Of a stretch of DNA of 64,000 nt, positions 55,225-64,000 are shown one piece after another. The stretch spans positions 124,001 to 188,000 of the forward strand of contig JAWWNJ010000188.1 of assembly GCA_037176885.1 (NCBI GenBank). The letters run 5' to 3'. The position numbers and the translations under genes were made by a program. Position 1 is the stretch's first letter. Every line of letters begins with the position of its first letter. The notes beneath the pieces are model-generated. The model was not told the origin of the DNA. It saw only the letters and a program-made list of their open reading frames with translations, and searched no databases. The stretch is from Favolaschia claudopus (lineage: Eukaryota > Basidiomycota > Agaricomycetes > Agaricales > Mycenaceae).

Positions 55225-55557
55225 TCTTATCCTGCCACCCTAGATTCGACCGCAAACTACACCAGCAACTAGAAGTACTTGCGGAGATATCCACCCCGCC
55301 GCTAAGCGGTTTCCAAGTCTTAACAATAATGGCCTCGCATAAGTCACATCCCGAACAATCCCGAGCTTGAGGACAATAGGCATCGACTCACCCCACTCCT
55401 CATCCGTTCCCGATTCCGCCTATGATATCGCCTTTCGTTCATCCTTGCCCTCCGCACAATTAGCTTCCCAATTATTGTCTCTACCCTTCTTTTAAATCCA
55501 AAGGTCGTCGCATATGCTCCAATTCCTTCATCCCCCGCACTCGCACTTCACCAAATC

Positions 55558-56131
55558 ATGCCCAGCAGTCGTATCTTTACTCCTCCCCGCATGACTGTAA
55601 GTACCATCTTTGCCCTTATCTTACCGCCTGCCCAAATTCACCCAACGCAGGATATGTTAATTCCACTCTTTGGTCGTTTGTATTCGAAGGACGACGCCGC
55701 ACCCAGCATGATTCGTGTATCCACACGGTGCCCCGTTCGCAAACCCAAATGCCCCAGCGTCGAACCAGTACTCGGCTATTCCTTCCAACCCTTCGTTCAT
55801 GACTTCCACATCACGGTCAAAGACGGCAAAAGGAGGCGACATTTCCGTGCATACTTCAAACGGCACAAAAAGTTACCTATCAATCCGCACCTCGCTATAG
55901 CCGGTCCCCTCCTCATCATGCGCGTCGATGCTCGGGGTAATGTGTTCACGAAGCTGTGGGGTCCCGGCGACTCCGAGATGGCTGATTTCGCGGCACGAAG
56001 GTCAGCGCTCTCATCTCAGACATTGTCGTTGTCTCAATTTCCCCTTCAGCATCCAAAACATCATCTCAAATTTCCAGGCTGGTGGCAGCCTTCGCCCGCA
56101 CGTCGAGCTTAAGCGTACACATAGTAATTGA
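55558..56131 (+). CDS. Small basic protein of the Tnp2 cluster, 156 aa, 3 exons
   Basis: Exons: 55558-55596, 55651-56000, 56050-56131 (471 nt, in frame, GT-AG). The core reads VHDFHITVKDGKRRRHFRAY, then FKRHKKLPINPHLAIAGPLL and IMRVDARGNVFTKL, which looks like a compact mixed alpha/beta domain rich in Lys/Arg. I do not recognise the family. The basic character suggests nucleic-acid contact. The last exon is the least certain; if intron 2 is retained, the frame ends at 56112. Confidence 0.65.
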
Positions 56132-56601
56132 ATTAATTTACCTGTGCATCTCGAGCTACATACATATGCTCTCCAAACTTTATCTCAATGTACTCAGTTC
56201 GTTATAAAAAAATGTATGAATTTTCAAAGCGTACATGATTGTGATTGTGAATAACCGACTAGTACATCAAATTGCCGGCACAAGACAATAAGCAAATTAT
56301 GCGAGAAGGAAAACAATAAGAAAGATTGTATAAAAGCAGAGCAGAGAGCGCCCTGTCTACCCACTGTTTCCAGCGCGTACTGCTCGAGGAAAGAGTCAAA
56401 ACTTTACATTCTTGCTACGCCTGGCGTATTTCCCTCACCTCCTTGCTCTTCGAAACCTGCTTCTTCATTGCTTCATCGTGATACGGCTGTAAACAGTCAA
56501 AACTAAACATTCTTGTTACGCCCAGAGTGTTTCACTCACCTCCTCGTGCTTCACCCCATACATTATTTCTCCGCCTCGCTTGGCATCTGCGAACATCGAC
56601 A
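56132..56601. promoter_or_regulatory. Intergenic gap with a direct repeat instead of palindromes
   Basis: This is the only gap of the cluster without the 18-bp palindrome. It holds a direct repeat, AAAACT-ACATTCTTG-TACGCC ... CTCACCTCCT, at about 56397-56443 and 56498-56543, just before the coiled-coil gene. The two genes flanking the gap may share transcriptional control in another way. Confidence 0.45.
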
Positions 56602-58880
56602 ATGCATGAAGACACACCCATGTCTTCATCGCCGACCGCCAGTCACGCTTCTTCCACGCGCATCAACTTCGCTACGAATCCTCCCCAGATGTACCAGTTT
56701 TCTGCCCCTAGTACAAGACGAAACTCTGTCTCCTCGAGCCCTCAAAGACCCCAGGCACATTCATCTACGGCGCATCCGCCACGAACCCCGACGCGACGGC
56801 ATATAGAGGATGATTCAGCGGAAGACGCAGCACGCTATAAGGCCAAGAATTACTATGTGGGTCAAGAAACATACGAGGCCGTAGGTGGTTTTGCGAGATA
56901 TTGAAACATTTGGATCTGACGACCGACAGCAAATGGACGGTATGAGGCAAGAACTGGCCCAGATGAGAGAACTTCTCCAAAATACAATCCATCACAGCCG
57001 ATCTCTGGAGGATCATCTTCAGCGCGTAACTTCCGAGAATGCCGCTGTAACTTTTGAGAATGCCGCTCTGAGTCGACGACTCGTGGGGTATGAAGAGTGG
57101 ACGCGCAACATCGGAGCGCCTGATAGCGAATATGGCAATGTAAGTGGTCTGCTCAAGTGGCTGAAACTCGCATTGAAACCGTTCAGGTGTACGACGCTGA
57201 GCAGGCCAGTGGTCAAGGCTCGCATCGAGAACAAGAGGTACCGATGGATCTTGTGAACCAAAACACTGCCGCACAGCAAGCCGCCGCTCAGTCCTCAACT
57301 TTGGCGACGGAGGGGAGGACGACAGGTACCGCTACTCGGGATACTGCTGCTGAACAGAAGATTTTGGAGCAGAGAAAACTCATAGTAAAGATTTTATATT
57401 TCTTTTACCCTGGAGCCGTTTTGACGAGGACGAATAGGAAGAGCAGAAGGCGGAGCTCGCTACGATGCGAGCACGAGAAGCGGCACTGAAAGCGACACAG
57501 GCGGCATCGGGCAGCGTATCGAAGAAGACGCATCGCCGGAAGAGAACACTGTTTACCGTAGGAACATCTTCGCATGCAGCACCTGCACCTGCAACTGGGC
57601 GCGACAGCGACGACGATACGATCGACGAGGACGAGGATGACGATGAGGCCGACAGCGTCGAGAAGCTGCTTCGTGAGGACCCAAAAGTACAGGTGCTAAT
57701 CGCCAAGATTGTGTCGCAGATCATGAAGACTGCAGCCAAGGGCCGTTTGCGTCCAGGTCTAGGCGAAAATTCGATCGCGCGGAGACCTTCAGCACGCAGC
57801 CAAGCCATTGAGAAACAAAAAGTTCATATTTCGAAAAGACAGGACTTGATGTGGAAGGTACGTTGCTTAGCACAAGAAGAACCAAAACACTGACGAGTTT
57901 CTCTTAGGCTGTTATCCGGGATCTGTGGCGAAAACAATACGGGAGGAAAAGGGCGGTAGATTTTCATAATTATATTCCGGTTGACGTCGAAGAGGTCCGA
58001 CTTTGCAATCAAGGAATCAAAGGACCTCTGCCGCAGGAATATGCATTGGATTTCTCAGAAGGCTACAATACATCGATATGGAATGCGACCATCATCCAAA
58101 AGCTAGCTGTGCGGGTGAAGGCGGCCCACGAGGATGACTGGCAGCTACCGGAAGTCTCGAACGACTACATCGCGGCACACCTTTACGGCCACTTGAAGAG
58201 GTCGCAGGAACAGTGGAAGCGGCGCCAGCCACGATTCTTGCCCGAGAAACAGGCACTCGAGACAGATTTAGAGGCGATCCTCCGTTGCAAGGACTCGAAA
58301 CAGAGGGAGGCAGACAGAGCCGTCAGTCGGTCGTCTAAACAACAAGTGAGTCTTCGTCCTGCGAACTCCACAACATGAACTTACCGTGAGGTAGAAACTG
58401 ACGCTCCGCAAAAACACTACCGCCGACCGACTTCTGCTCGCAACGCCAGGAACCGAGGAGCACTCTGATTTGGAGTACGACGATGAATTGCTGGATTACT
58501 TAGGGGTGGATGGCATGTCCTCAGAAGACGATGACACCTTGGTCGTGCCCGGGGGTGTGGTACCGTCAACTTGTTTCAGAGTGAAGAAGTGCATTTGGCG
58601 CGCAGAGCCAGTCACATATTCCATGAATGACATCGACCGCCACGCAGCGACACACAAGAGAAACAATAACAAGGGTGGAGCTAAGCGAGGGACGAGAGTG
58701 CGTGTGGAGGAACTAGGAAAGTCGGAAGCACCAGGCCGTTTGCCGCGAGCATTGTACGATGAAGACTGGTTGGCCTCCAAGGAGCGCGAGATCCCTCTGT
58801 GGGTTGAGCAGAGGCTTTGCATCAACGACAAAGCGATCTTTAAGCTGCGTAACCCGAAAGGGAAGGGCAGGGCCATTTAG
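56602..58880 (+). CDS. Coiled-coil cargo protein with conserved basic domain, 676 aa, 6 exons
   Basis: Exons: 56602-56880, 56930-57139, 57187-57384, 57438-57857, 57908-58345, 58395-58880 (sum in frame; introns 47-53 nt, GT-AG). Exon 2 encodes a long coiled coil (MDGMRQELAQMRELLQN ... LEDHLQRVTSENAAV). Exon 4 has an acidic run (DDDTIDEDEDDDEADS) and helices (DPKVQVLIAKIVSQIMKTA). Exon 5 has the most conserved-looking part (MWKAVIRDLWRKQYGRKRA, FSEGYNTSIWNATIIQKLAV, HLYGHLKRSQEQWKRR). The C-terminal part is Lys/Arg-rich. I have a sense of similar hypothetical proteins beside mushroom transposons, but cannot name a domain. A TnpA-like site-binding role is a testable guess. Confidence 0.7.
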
Positions 58881-58995
58881 ATAGTCGAGCGAATGTCTGG
58901 TACATTTCGATTACAATACATGTCTTGAAGGCTGGTTGCAGACACATTTACCATGGTCAGGGAGGTCTCCGATTAGAAGCACTGGCTCGTATGTG

Positions 58996-59165
58996 CACGA
59001 CGTATGCATCGTAAATCGCTGAGCGATTGGGCAAGATTCAAACGCGGGAATTGTATAAGATATTCGGTATACGACGTAGGCATCGTAACCGGAGGGTAGT
59101 CGTAAGAAGACGCGAGCACGAGAATAGGATGTAATTGAGAGGCGCTACACAACGTATGCATTGTG
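58996..59165. promoter_or_regulatory. Palindrome cluster P12-P14
   Basis: Three copies: 58996-59013 (CACGACGTATGCATCGTA), 59070-59087 (TACGACGTAGGCATCGTA) and 59148-59165 (CACAACGTATGCATTGTG). They are spaced 74 and 78 bp apart, in the gap before the 923-residue gene. Confidence 0.7.
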
Positions 59166-59290
59166 AGCGCGAAGAAGTGGGAGGAAGAGTGAAGCAGCTG
59201 CAGCCGATCAATTATTGACACAGCCACATTATTGACGCGCTGCAGTCAAGTCCATCTTCTCTGCCTCCTACCACCTCCTACCACATCGCG

Positions 59291-59460
59291 CTGTTCGGTG
59301 CATCGCGCCGTCCAGAGCAAACTCGACTTTGCTATAATACATCAGCGCTGTTCGGTGCATTCTGCCGTTCAGAGCATCCTCACCCGACCGATCCCTACAA
59401 GCTATCTGTCTCTTACAAGTACTCTCCCTCGCCTGTTCGGTGCATACATCGCTCAGAGCT
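59291..59460 (+). repeat. Three direct repeats before the 923-aa gene
   Basis: CTGTTCGGTGCAT followed after a few bases by CG-YCAGAGC occurs at about 59291, 59349 and 59433. The copies lie 190-355 bp upstream of the start codon, probably in the promoter or 5' leader. Confidence 0.6.
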
Positions 59461-59645
59461 CAGAAATTCTACCAAGCGCTTGCTTCTTTGTCGCCGCTAC
59501 GCCACGATACGCTACGTTGAGCATCGACGTCCGCTCTCTCAGACACTTCAAGTACTGTTCCTCAAATAACCCGCTTCGATTCCTGTGAGTGATCATGTAG
59601 CATATCGTTCGTGCTTGATGCTGACAAGAGTGGTTTCAATAGCAC

Positions 59646-62518
59646 ATGTCGACGACGCATTCTCAGCCAACAGATGGTCCCTCGCCCACTATTCCAGTGA
59701 GTCTCCCGTTTGTAGCTGTGTATTGTAATCTAATATGCACTCACAGCTGTCTCACCCGCTACTCGGTCATGCCCGCATCGGGAACGATATTTGGTCCGTA
59801 TATCATGGCGACCGCCGCCTTCTTCTCGATATGCCCGATCGCACAAAGGCACCGCCCCCCGAGTTCAACGAGGTTCGGAAGATGCGCTTCAACTTCTGGT
59901 CCCCCACGTATGTCTCCCCCAAAGCGCCGCAGCTCATGTTTATACCTGCGTGTTTCACCTGGTGTGGGAGGATTTTCGATGCCTTGAACTACCGACGCGA
60001 GACGTTTCCCATTTACGCCGACGGTGAAAAGTACCGTCTCCATCCACGTGTCGCCGAGCACTGGTATGAAATAGAGAGTTCGATGAGACGCATCATTCAC
60101 GCGATGTGGACTCTCACTCCCCAAAATCCAGGCACTCAGGAAAGAGTGGAATATCCTTTTCCCCACCGCTTTGGCTACGAGAAAGCATTTTTCACAGAAG
60201 CTGCTGCTCGCACTGTCGCTCTGCGTTCCCGTCATGCATTTTTACCCCTCATCGGTGAACTATCCATGAGGTTCTGGTATCTCTCCGTCTTCTCGTCAAC
60301 CCCGATCGACTGGCGAGAGAAAGTTTGTCAACGCGCGAGGGTGCATCCTCAATGGCTCGCCGATTTGGAAGCCTCAGTTGCCGGCGATATGGGCACACCT
60401 CGACTCGGTGGAATCATCGATTTTACAGTTCCTGCTGATACAAGATTTCCGCTGGATGAAGTGACCCTGCCTCGCACTTTCGACTGGTTGCTGGGGCAGA
60501 TAATTGCAAGGGGAATGCCCATTCCCTTGTACATTCAATGGGGACCTCTTGAAACAACCTTTCACAAAATTGGAGCCACCGGTACCTCCTTCACCATCCC
60601 CGTTTTCGTGCCTCGCTCTCTCCAGAAATTAGGCTTCTTACCAGAGCCCTCGGAAATCGCTTATCTTCAGCGTATTCCAGGTTCTGTTATTTTCAGTCGT
60701 TGGGAAGTCCGTCGTGGTACCCAGCCATTCGAACCCACATATCATAGTCTCAGAGATGCTGAGCCTTATGACCCATCGAAAGCGCCAATCACAACCCATG
60801 CCACCTCAACCATCGAGACTTCTGCGCCATTCCCTCCGGTCGAGGCAGGCAGCGGTCAGCGAACCGGTGAAACCATGACCGAATTTTTCAGCCGAAGGGA
60901 GAAGGAAAACGTGCACAGGGCAAGTAGAGAGACCCCTGAGCAGCTTCAGCGTCGTCAGCAGAAAGAAGCCAACGCGGCTCGCGGCGGGGCACCGGGGAAG
61001 AAAGGAGCTCGAGTTTACGTTTGGGAAAAATCCAACGGACATTTCATCCGCATGGCGGGAGGAAGGCAACGCTACGATGACATATGGGAGGAGTATGGCC
61101 CTCAACAGCGGCGGTACGACGGGTTTCGCGACGAATGGGATGTCTGCGAAGCTTTCGGCTCCCCTGCGGAGCAGGACGACGGCGATGAGCATGACAGCCA
61201 GGACGGTTTCGGGGCTCCTTTCACCCAAGAAGAGGATGATGGCGACGATGTCCCATCCCAGCTGCTTCCTGAGCGACCAGAGCCGCTGGAGGAAGGCGAG
61301 ATTACTGTACCCAATGACCAGCCTGCATCTGGTGACGTTCATGACAACGTCGAGTTCGATCGCATTGCCATCTCTTTCCGAGAGGCCGTGTATATGCGAT
61401 ATGGTTGCACAGTGGGCAAGAAAGAAATTCAGGTTCCTCAGGATCTTCCTATCCCTGCTCAGGAAATAGCGAAAAAGTTTCTCGGGAATCAGAATTTGTC
61501 TGTCGAGAAACCTGAATACCTCCAGAACTTCTGTGTCTTTCTTGGCTGCCTCAAAGCCTCAAAACATCTTTCCGACATTCCCCCATCCCTGCTGGATTTT
61601 CATCAGTCAGAGCAGGATCTTTATTGTGACTGGGTCGTTCGGGTGCGTCGACAGACGCTGAATGGGAAACTCTGTTATGTGATCCAAGAAACCGGCAGAG
61701 AGGGCCTGTATGTCCTTGTTGAAAGTGCCACCACTGCGCTTGAAGTTGTACGTCAAGGATGGGGGCCTAGTATCAGCCACGTCGTCGAAAAACTCCTAGC
61801 CCGCAACATAAAATTCCTCTTCTGCTGTCAGTACAAGGAGATCACCAACACAGAACTACGGCACACTCGCAAGATGTACTCAGGACTTGGCTTCCGGCCT
61901 CACAACTATGTGCCCAGTCAACGCGATTATCAGTCGTATGTTGCCGTACGGGACCAGTTTCTGCGAACCCCTCGAGGCCGTGCAGCCAAACTCTGTGGCG
62001 GAATTGTGGGCCGCCTCGCCTGTACCGTCGTATCTGACGAGGAAGTTCAGCGCGGCCCAACGGATAGTGTGCTGACCGAAGGTGTCTGTTTATGGGATGG
62101 AGTTTCGCAATGGGCTTATTGGGATGATGAGCTGACTGACAAGGAAATCGACCTCATCTGTGGTGTCTATCACATCTCAACGGGTAAGCTGTTCAATTTC
62201 AAATTTCATGATTAAATACTGAGGTGCAACGCAGGCCAAACCGATTCTACTGCGCTATCTGGGCAACAAACGACTGCAAGGTCTTGGTGGCCTCGACCGT
62301 CGGCGATGGCGAATTCTGGTCTCAATGTTGGATGGTGGACACCTATGTGTGAGCAATGGTTCCAGCGGCGGCTCGCGAGTCTGGAGGCTCCGCAGCCCGC
62401 CAACCTCGTTACGCATGGCGCATGGAAGCACAATTTGAAGCTCGAGAGGAGATGTCCACCATTGGCCGAGGCAGCTGAGCGAGTTGCGGCGCAGATATTG
62501 GAGACGATGCGGCCATGA
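59646..62518 (+). CDS. Large cargo protein of unknown function, 923 aa, 3 exons
   Basis: Exons: 59646-59696, 59747-62183, 62235-62518 (2772 nt, in frame, GT-AG). The start at 59646 is preferred because it splices neatly into the long frame. The first ATG of the long frame (59735) lies inside the intron. The N-terminal half (KMRFNFWSPTYVSPKAPQLM, FIPACFTWCGRIFDAL) looks globular. A charged, acidic linker (residues ~390-540) follows. Next is a second globular part (QNFCVFLGCLKASKHL, LYCDWVVRVRRQTLNGKLCY, LARNIKFLFCCQYKEI, HTRKMYSGLGFRPHNYVPSQ). I recall similar unnamed proteins in mushroom genomes but know no function. No catalytic motif is evident. Confidence 0.75.
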
Positions 62519-62524
62519 TTTTTT

Positions 62525-63030
62525 TTATACTGTATATATATCAAATAGTTGAACTTTGTAGTACTGAGCTGTATCTTACGCAAAAGCCAATGTTGTATAT
62601 AATTTTATTGCGAAGAAAAAAAATCTGGTGTGACTTCCAATTCAGGCTAGCTTACATAATAATTCTGAGCCTTTCCTCCTGCGGTCTTGCTCGAGGTCAC
62701 ACAATGCCTACGTTGTGGACCTCAGCAGGAACCCAGAAATCTTTCATACTGCTGTACGATGCATGCGTCGTGCTAGCTTGACCTTCCTCCACTTCCCTCT
62801 CGGCTGGTGCTCGAGATTACTCTGCGAAAAAGTAATCAGCGTCGAAACCCAAGCTCGTGAACCAATTCTCTCTTCTACTATGCATATATTGCGCTTGAAG
62901 TATGTCTACCCCTCATACAGTAGACGAAAAGCTCAACACACTTCACAGAGTACGCTGTTTGCCTCGGGATCCTTCAACATCGTTTTGGTGCCATACCCAC
63001 AGCAAAGCTTCGACTGTCCAGGATATTGAA
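62525..63030 (+). repeat. Right inverted repeat of the Tnp2 cluster
   Basis: This is the partner of 45437-45960 in opposite orientation. It starts just after the stop of the 923-residue gene and carries palindromes at 62700-62717 and 62755-62772. A one-base length difference in the part matching KLATDLFFYC of the left copy suggests that any coding role is lost here. Confidence 0.75.
62700..62772. promoter_or_regulatory. Palindromes P15-P16 in the right inverted repeat
   Basis: 62700-62717 (CACAATGCCTACGTTGTG, extended outward by GAGGTC ... GACCTC) and 62755-62772 (TACGATGCATGCGTCGTG). They mirror P1-P2 of the left repeat in sequence, order and the 37-base gap. Confidence 0.7.
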
Positions 63031-63124
63031 GTAGGCTGGTTGCCGGTCATTTTGATCAGAACCTCCTAGTTCTAGGTTTGTATTCTCGCATCTTGAAAGA
63101 TTCTTACACTGATTCTTAGTTTGA

Positions 63125-64000
63125 CCGCAACAAGGCGCTGAACTGTATTGACGGCGAAGTCGATGCTGAGTGCTCCGCGTTCTACTAGGATCGTAGGTCT
63201 GCCTACCGTTGGTATTGTGCTCCTACTGACTATTCCATCGTAGTCTACGAGATGCTGCTTGCTGGCCATGACATGTCCGAGCCATATCTTGCCAGCCAGC
63301 TTCGCAAGTTCCAGAAAACCAATCGAGAAGGGTTGCGAAAGAAGCTGAATCTCACTGTCAGAGTAAATGCCATGTATCTTTATGTAGTCACAATCTTGAC
63401 CTTTTGCAGCGCTCCGGATACTTCCTTGGCGTAGTCGACCGCTGTAACGTATTAAAAGAGGCGAAGTATATATCAATATACCTATTCGAGGCGGGCCATA
63501 AGTTGGAACAGTCGCACTCACACGGAATCCGACATCCAGATGGTGAATATGGGGTCGGCTGCTTGCAGTGCTTAGACTCACAGTCATAGGTGTTCGGAAG
63601 CTGTCAATCGACCCGAGCTCAAGCGTTTAACGGTAAGATCGTTCTCGACATGTATCCTGTTGCTGAGACTGTTTTCTGACCAGTCTTCGCCTGCGAAATG
63701 CCATTGAAGTTGACAAGGAAGCAAGTGAGTCTTTCTCTTTAGTTGACTTGTTCTGTTCCTGACGATATCGCAGAACTCCAGGAGCATGACAGTCGGCGCG
63801 CTGACACGGTGAACCATCGCAAGGCACTTTCCTCGTACGTTCTCACCCTTTTGTGATACTCTTTACTCATGCTGAATTATAATTATGCACTCAGCAATCG
63901 ACAATGTCCTCGAATACACCCCAAAATATCTACTCGAAGTTTCGGCGTGGTATCTAAGCTTTCCCCTGGATCTCGTGGACTGCATGCTAACCAACCTTGC
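63125..64000 (+). pseudogene. Partial gene of unknown family running off the right edge
   Basis: Several exon-like pieces on the plus strand appear protein-coding: FDRNKALNCIDGEVDAECSAFY, then after a TAG DRRSAYRWYCAPTDYSIVVYE, LASQLRKFQKTNREGLRKKL, and, after a plausible intron (63364-63410), SGYFLGVVDRCNVLKEAKYI, LFEAGHKLEQ and GIRHPDGEYGVGCLQCLDSQ. A last piece near 63895 reads AIDNVLEYTPKYLLEVSAWY. I know no family. In-frame stops between pieces suggest decay, although unrecognised introns could explain some. The end lies beyond the window. Confidence 0.4.

Larger units (their letters stand above)
45437..63030. mobile_element. Candidate ~17.5-kb multi-gene Tnp2/CACTA-type transposon
   Basis: A gene cluster with a Tnp2-family transposase is enclosed by inverted repeats of about 500 bp (45437-45960 and 62525-63030). 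Inside are seven complete gene models, two on the minus and five on the plus strand. An 18-bp near-palindrome occurs 16 times: twice in each repeat and in every intergenic gap except 56132-56601. CACTA elements normally carry repeated subterminal sites bound by an element-encoded protein, and this pattern fits that idea. The exact ends and a 3-bp target duplication could not be fixed, and the repeats are diverged (~75-80% by eye), so the element is probably not newly inserted. Confidence 0.6.

Noticed and set aside
45706..59165. CRISPR-like or tandem array reading of the palindromes
   Set aside because: Spacing is irregular, copies are in separate intergenic gaps, and the sequence is from a fungus.
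50392..62772. Repeated peptide HDAYVV in many short frames as a protein motif
   Set aside because: The peptide is a by-product of the 18-bp palindrome, which occurs in both orientations, in gaps and in repeats outside any supported exon.
45668..62810. Ends of the Tnp2 element set exactly at the GCACCAGCC / GGCTGGTGC boxes
   Set aside because: Similarity continues outside these boxes on both sides and no 3-bp target duplication is seen there, so the true termini remain open.

Overview
The window looks like nuclear DNA from a basidiomycete fungus, most likely an Agaricomycete. The evidence is split genes with many ~45-60 nt GT-AG introns, a fungal Zn2Cys6 regulator, a conserved AP-2 sigma gene, and transposons (Plavaka, Tnp2/CACTA-type) that are typical of mushroom genomes. 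All exon models below were read by eye. Those marked as checked have exon lengths that sum to a multiple of three and canonical splice sites, apart from one GC-AG intron.

Layout. 1-9.6 kb: gene-poor, one 254-bp MITE. 9.58-14.86 kb: an intact, recently inserted Ty1/copia retrotransposon on the minus strand (343-bp LTRs that read identical, 5-bp target duplication, one 1499-residue Gag-Pol ORF). 14.9-18.2 kb: gene-poor, with duplicated blocks and a gene fragment. 18.2-26.2 kb: host genes, namely a Zn2Cys6 transcription factor, an intron-containing tRNA-Arg(ACG), and a five-exon gene for a membrane-anchored low-complexity protein with very long introns. 26.8-29.4 kb: an array of about eight tRNA-like pol III-type units on the minus strand, with two more on the plus strand at 34.6-35.1 kb. 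29.5-34.1 kb: an F-box-like gene, a 779-bp MITE-like element and the AP-2 sigma gene. 36.5-40.8 kb: a Plavaka transposase pseudogene with three frameshifts. 41.2-45.4 kb: a second MITE, a 40-bp-arm hairpin, a possible T5orf172/MUG113-type gene and a broken GH38 alpha-mannosidase.

45.4-63.0 kb: a gene cluster bounded by inverted repeats of about 500 bp. It holds a seven-exon Tnp2-family transposase, a WD40-like/TM protein, two paralogous small proteins, a 156-residue basic protein, a 676-residue coiled-coil protein and a 923-residue protein. Sixteen copies of an 18-bp near-palindrome (consensus CACRAYGCMTACGTYGTG) sit in both inverted repeats and in nearly every intergenic gap. I read this as a large, multi-gene transposon whose promoters and ends share one recognition site.

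The two signals most likely to be new are (1) the tRNA-like units, with covarying stems and T-run terminators, and (2) the palindrome network of the 17-kb Tnp2 element with its cargo genes.
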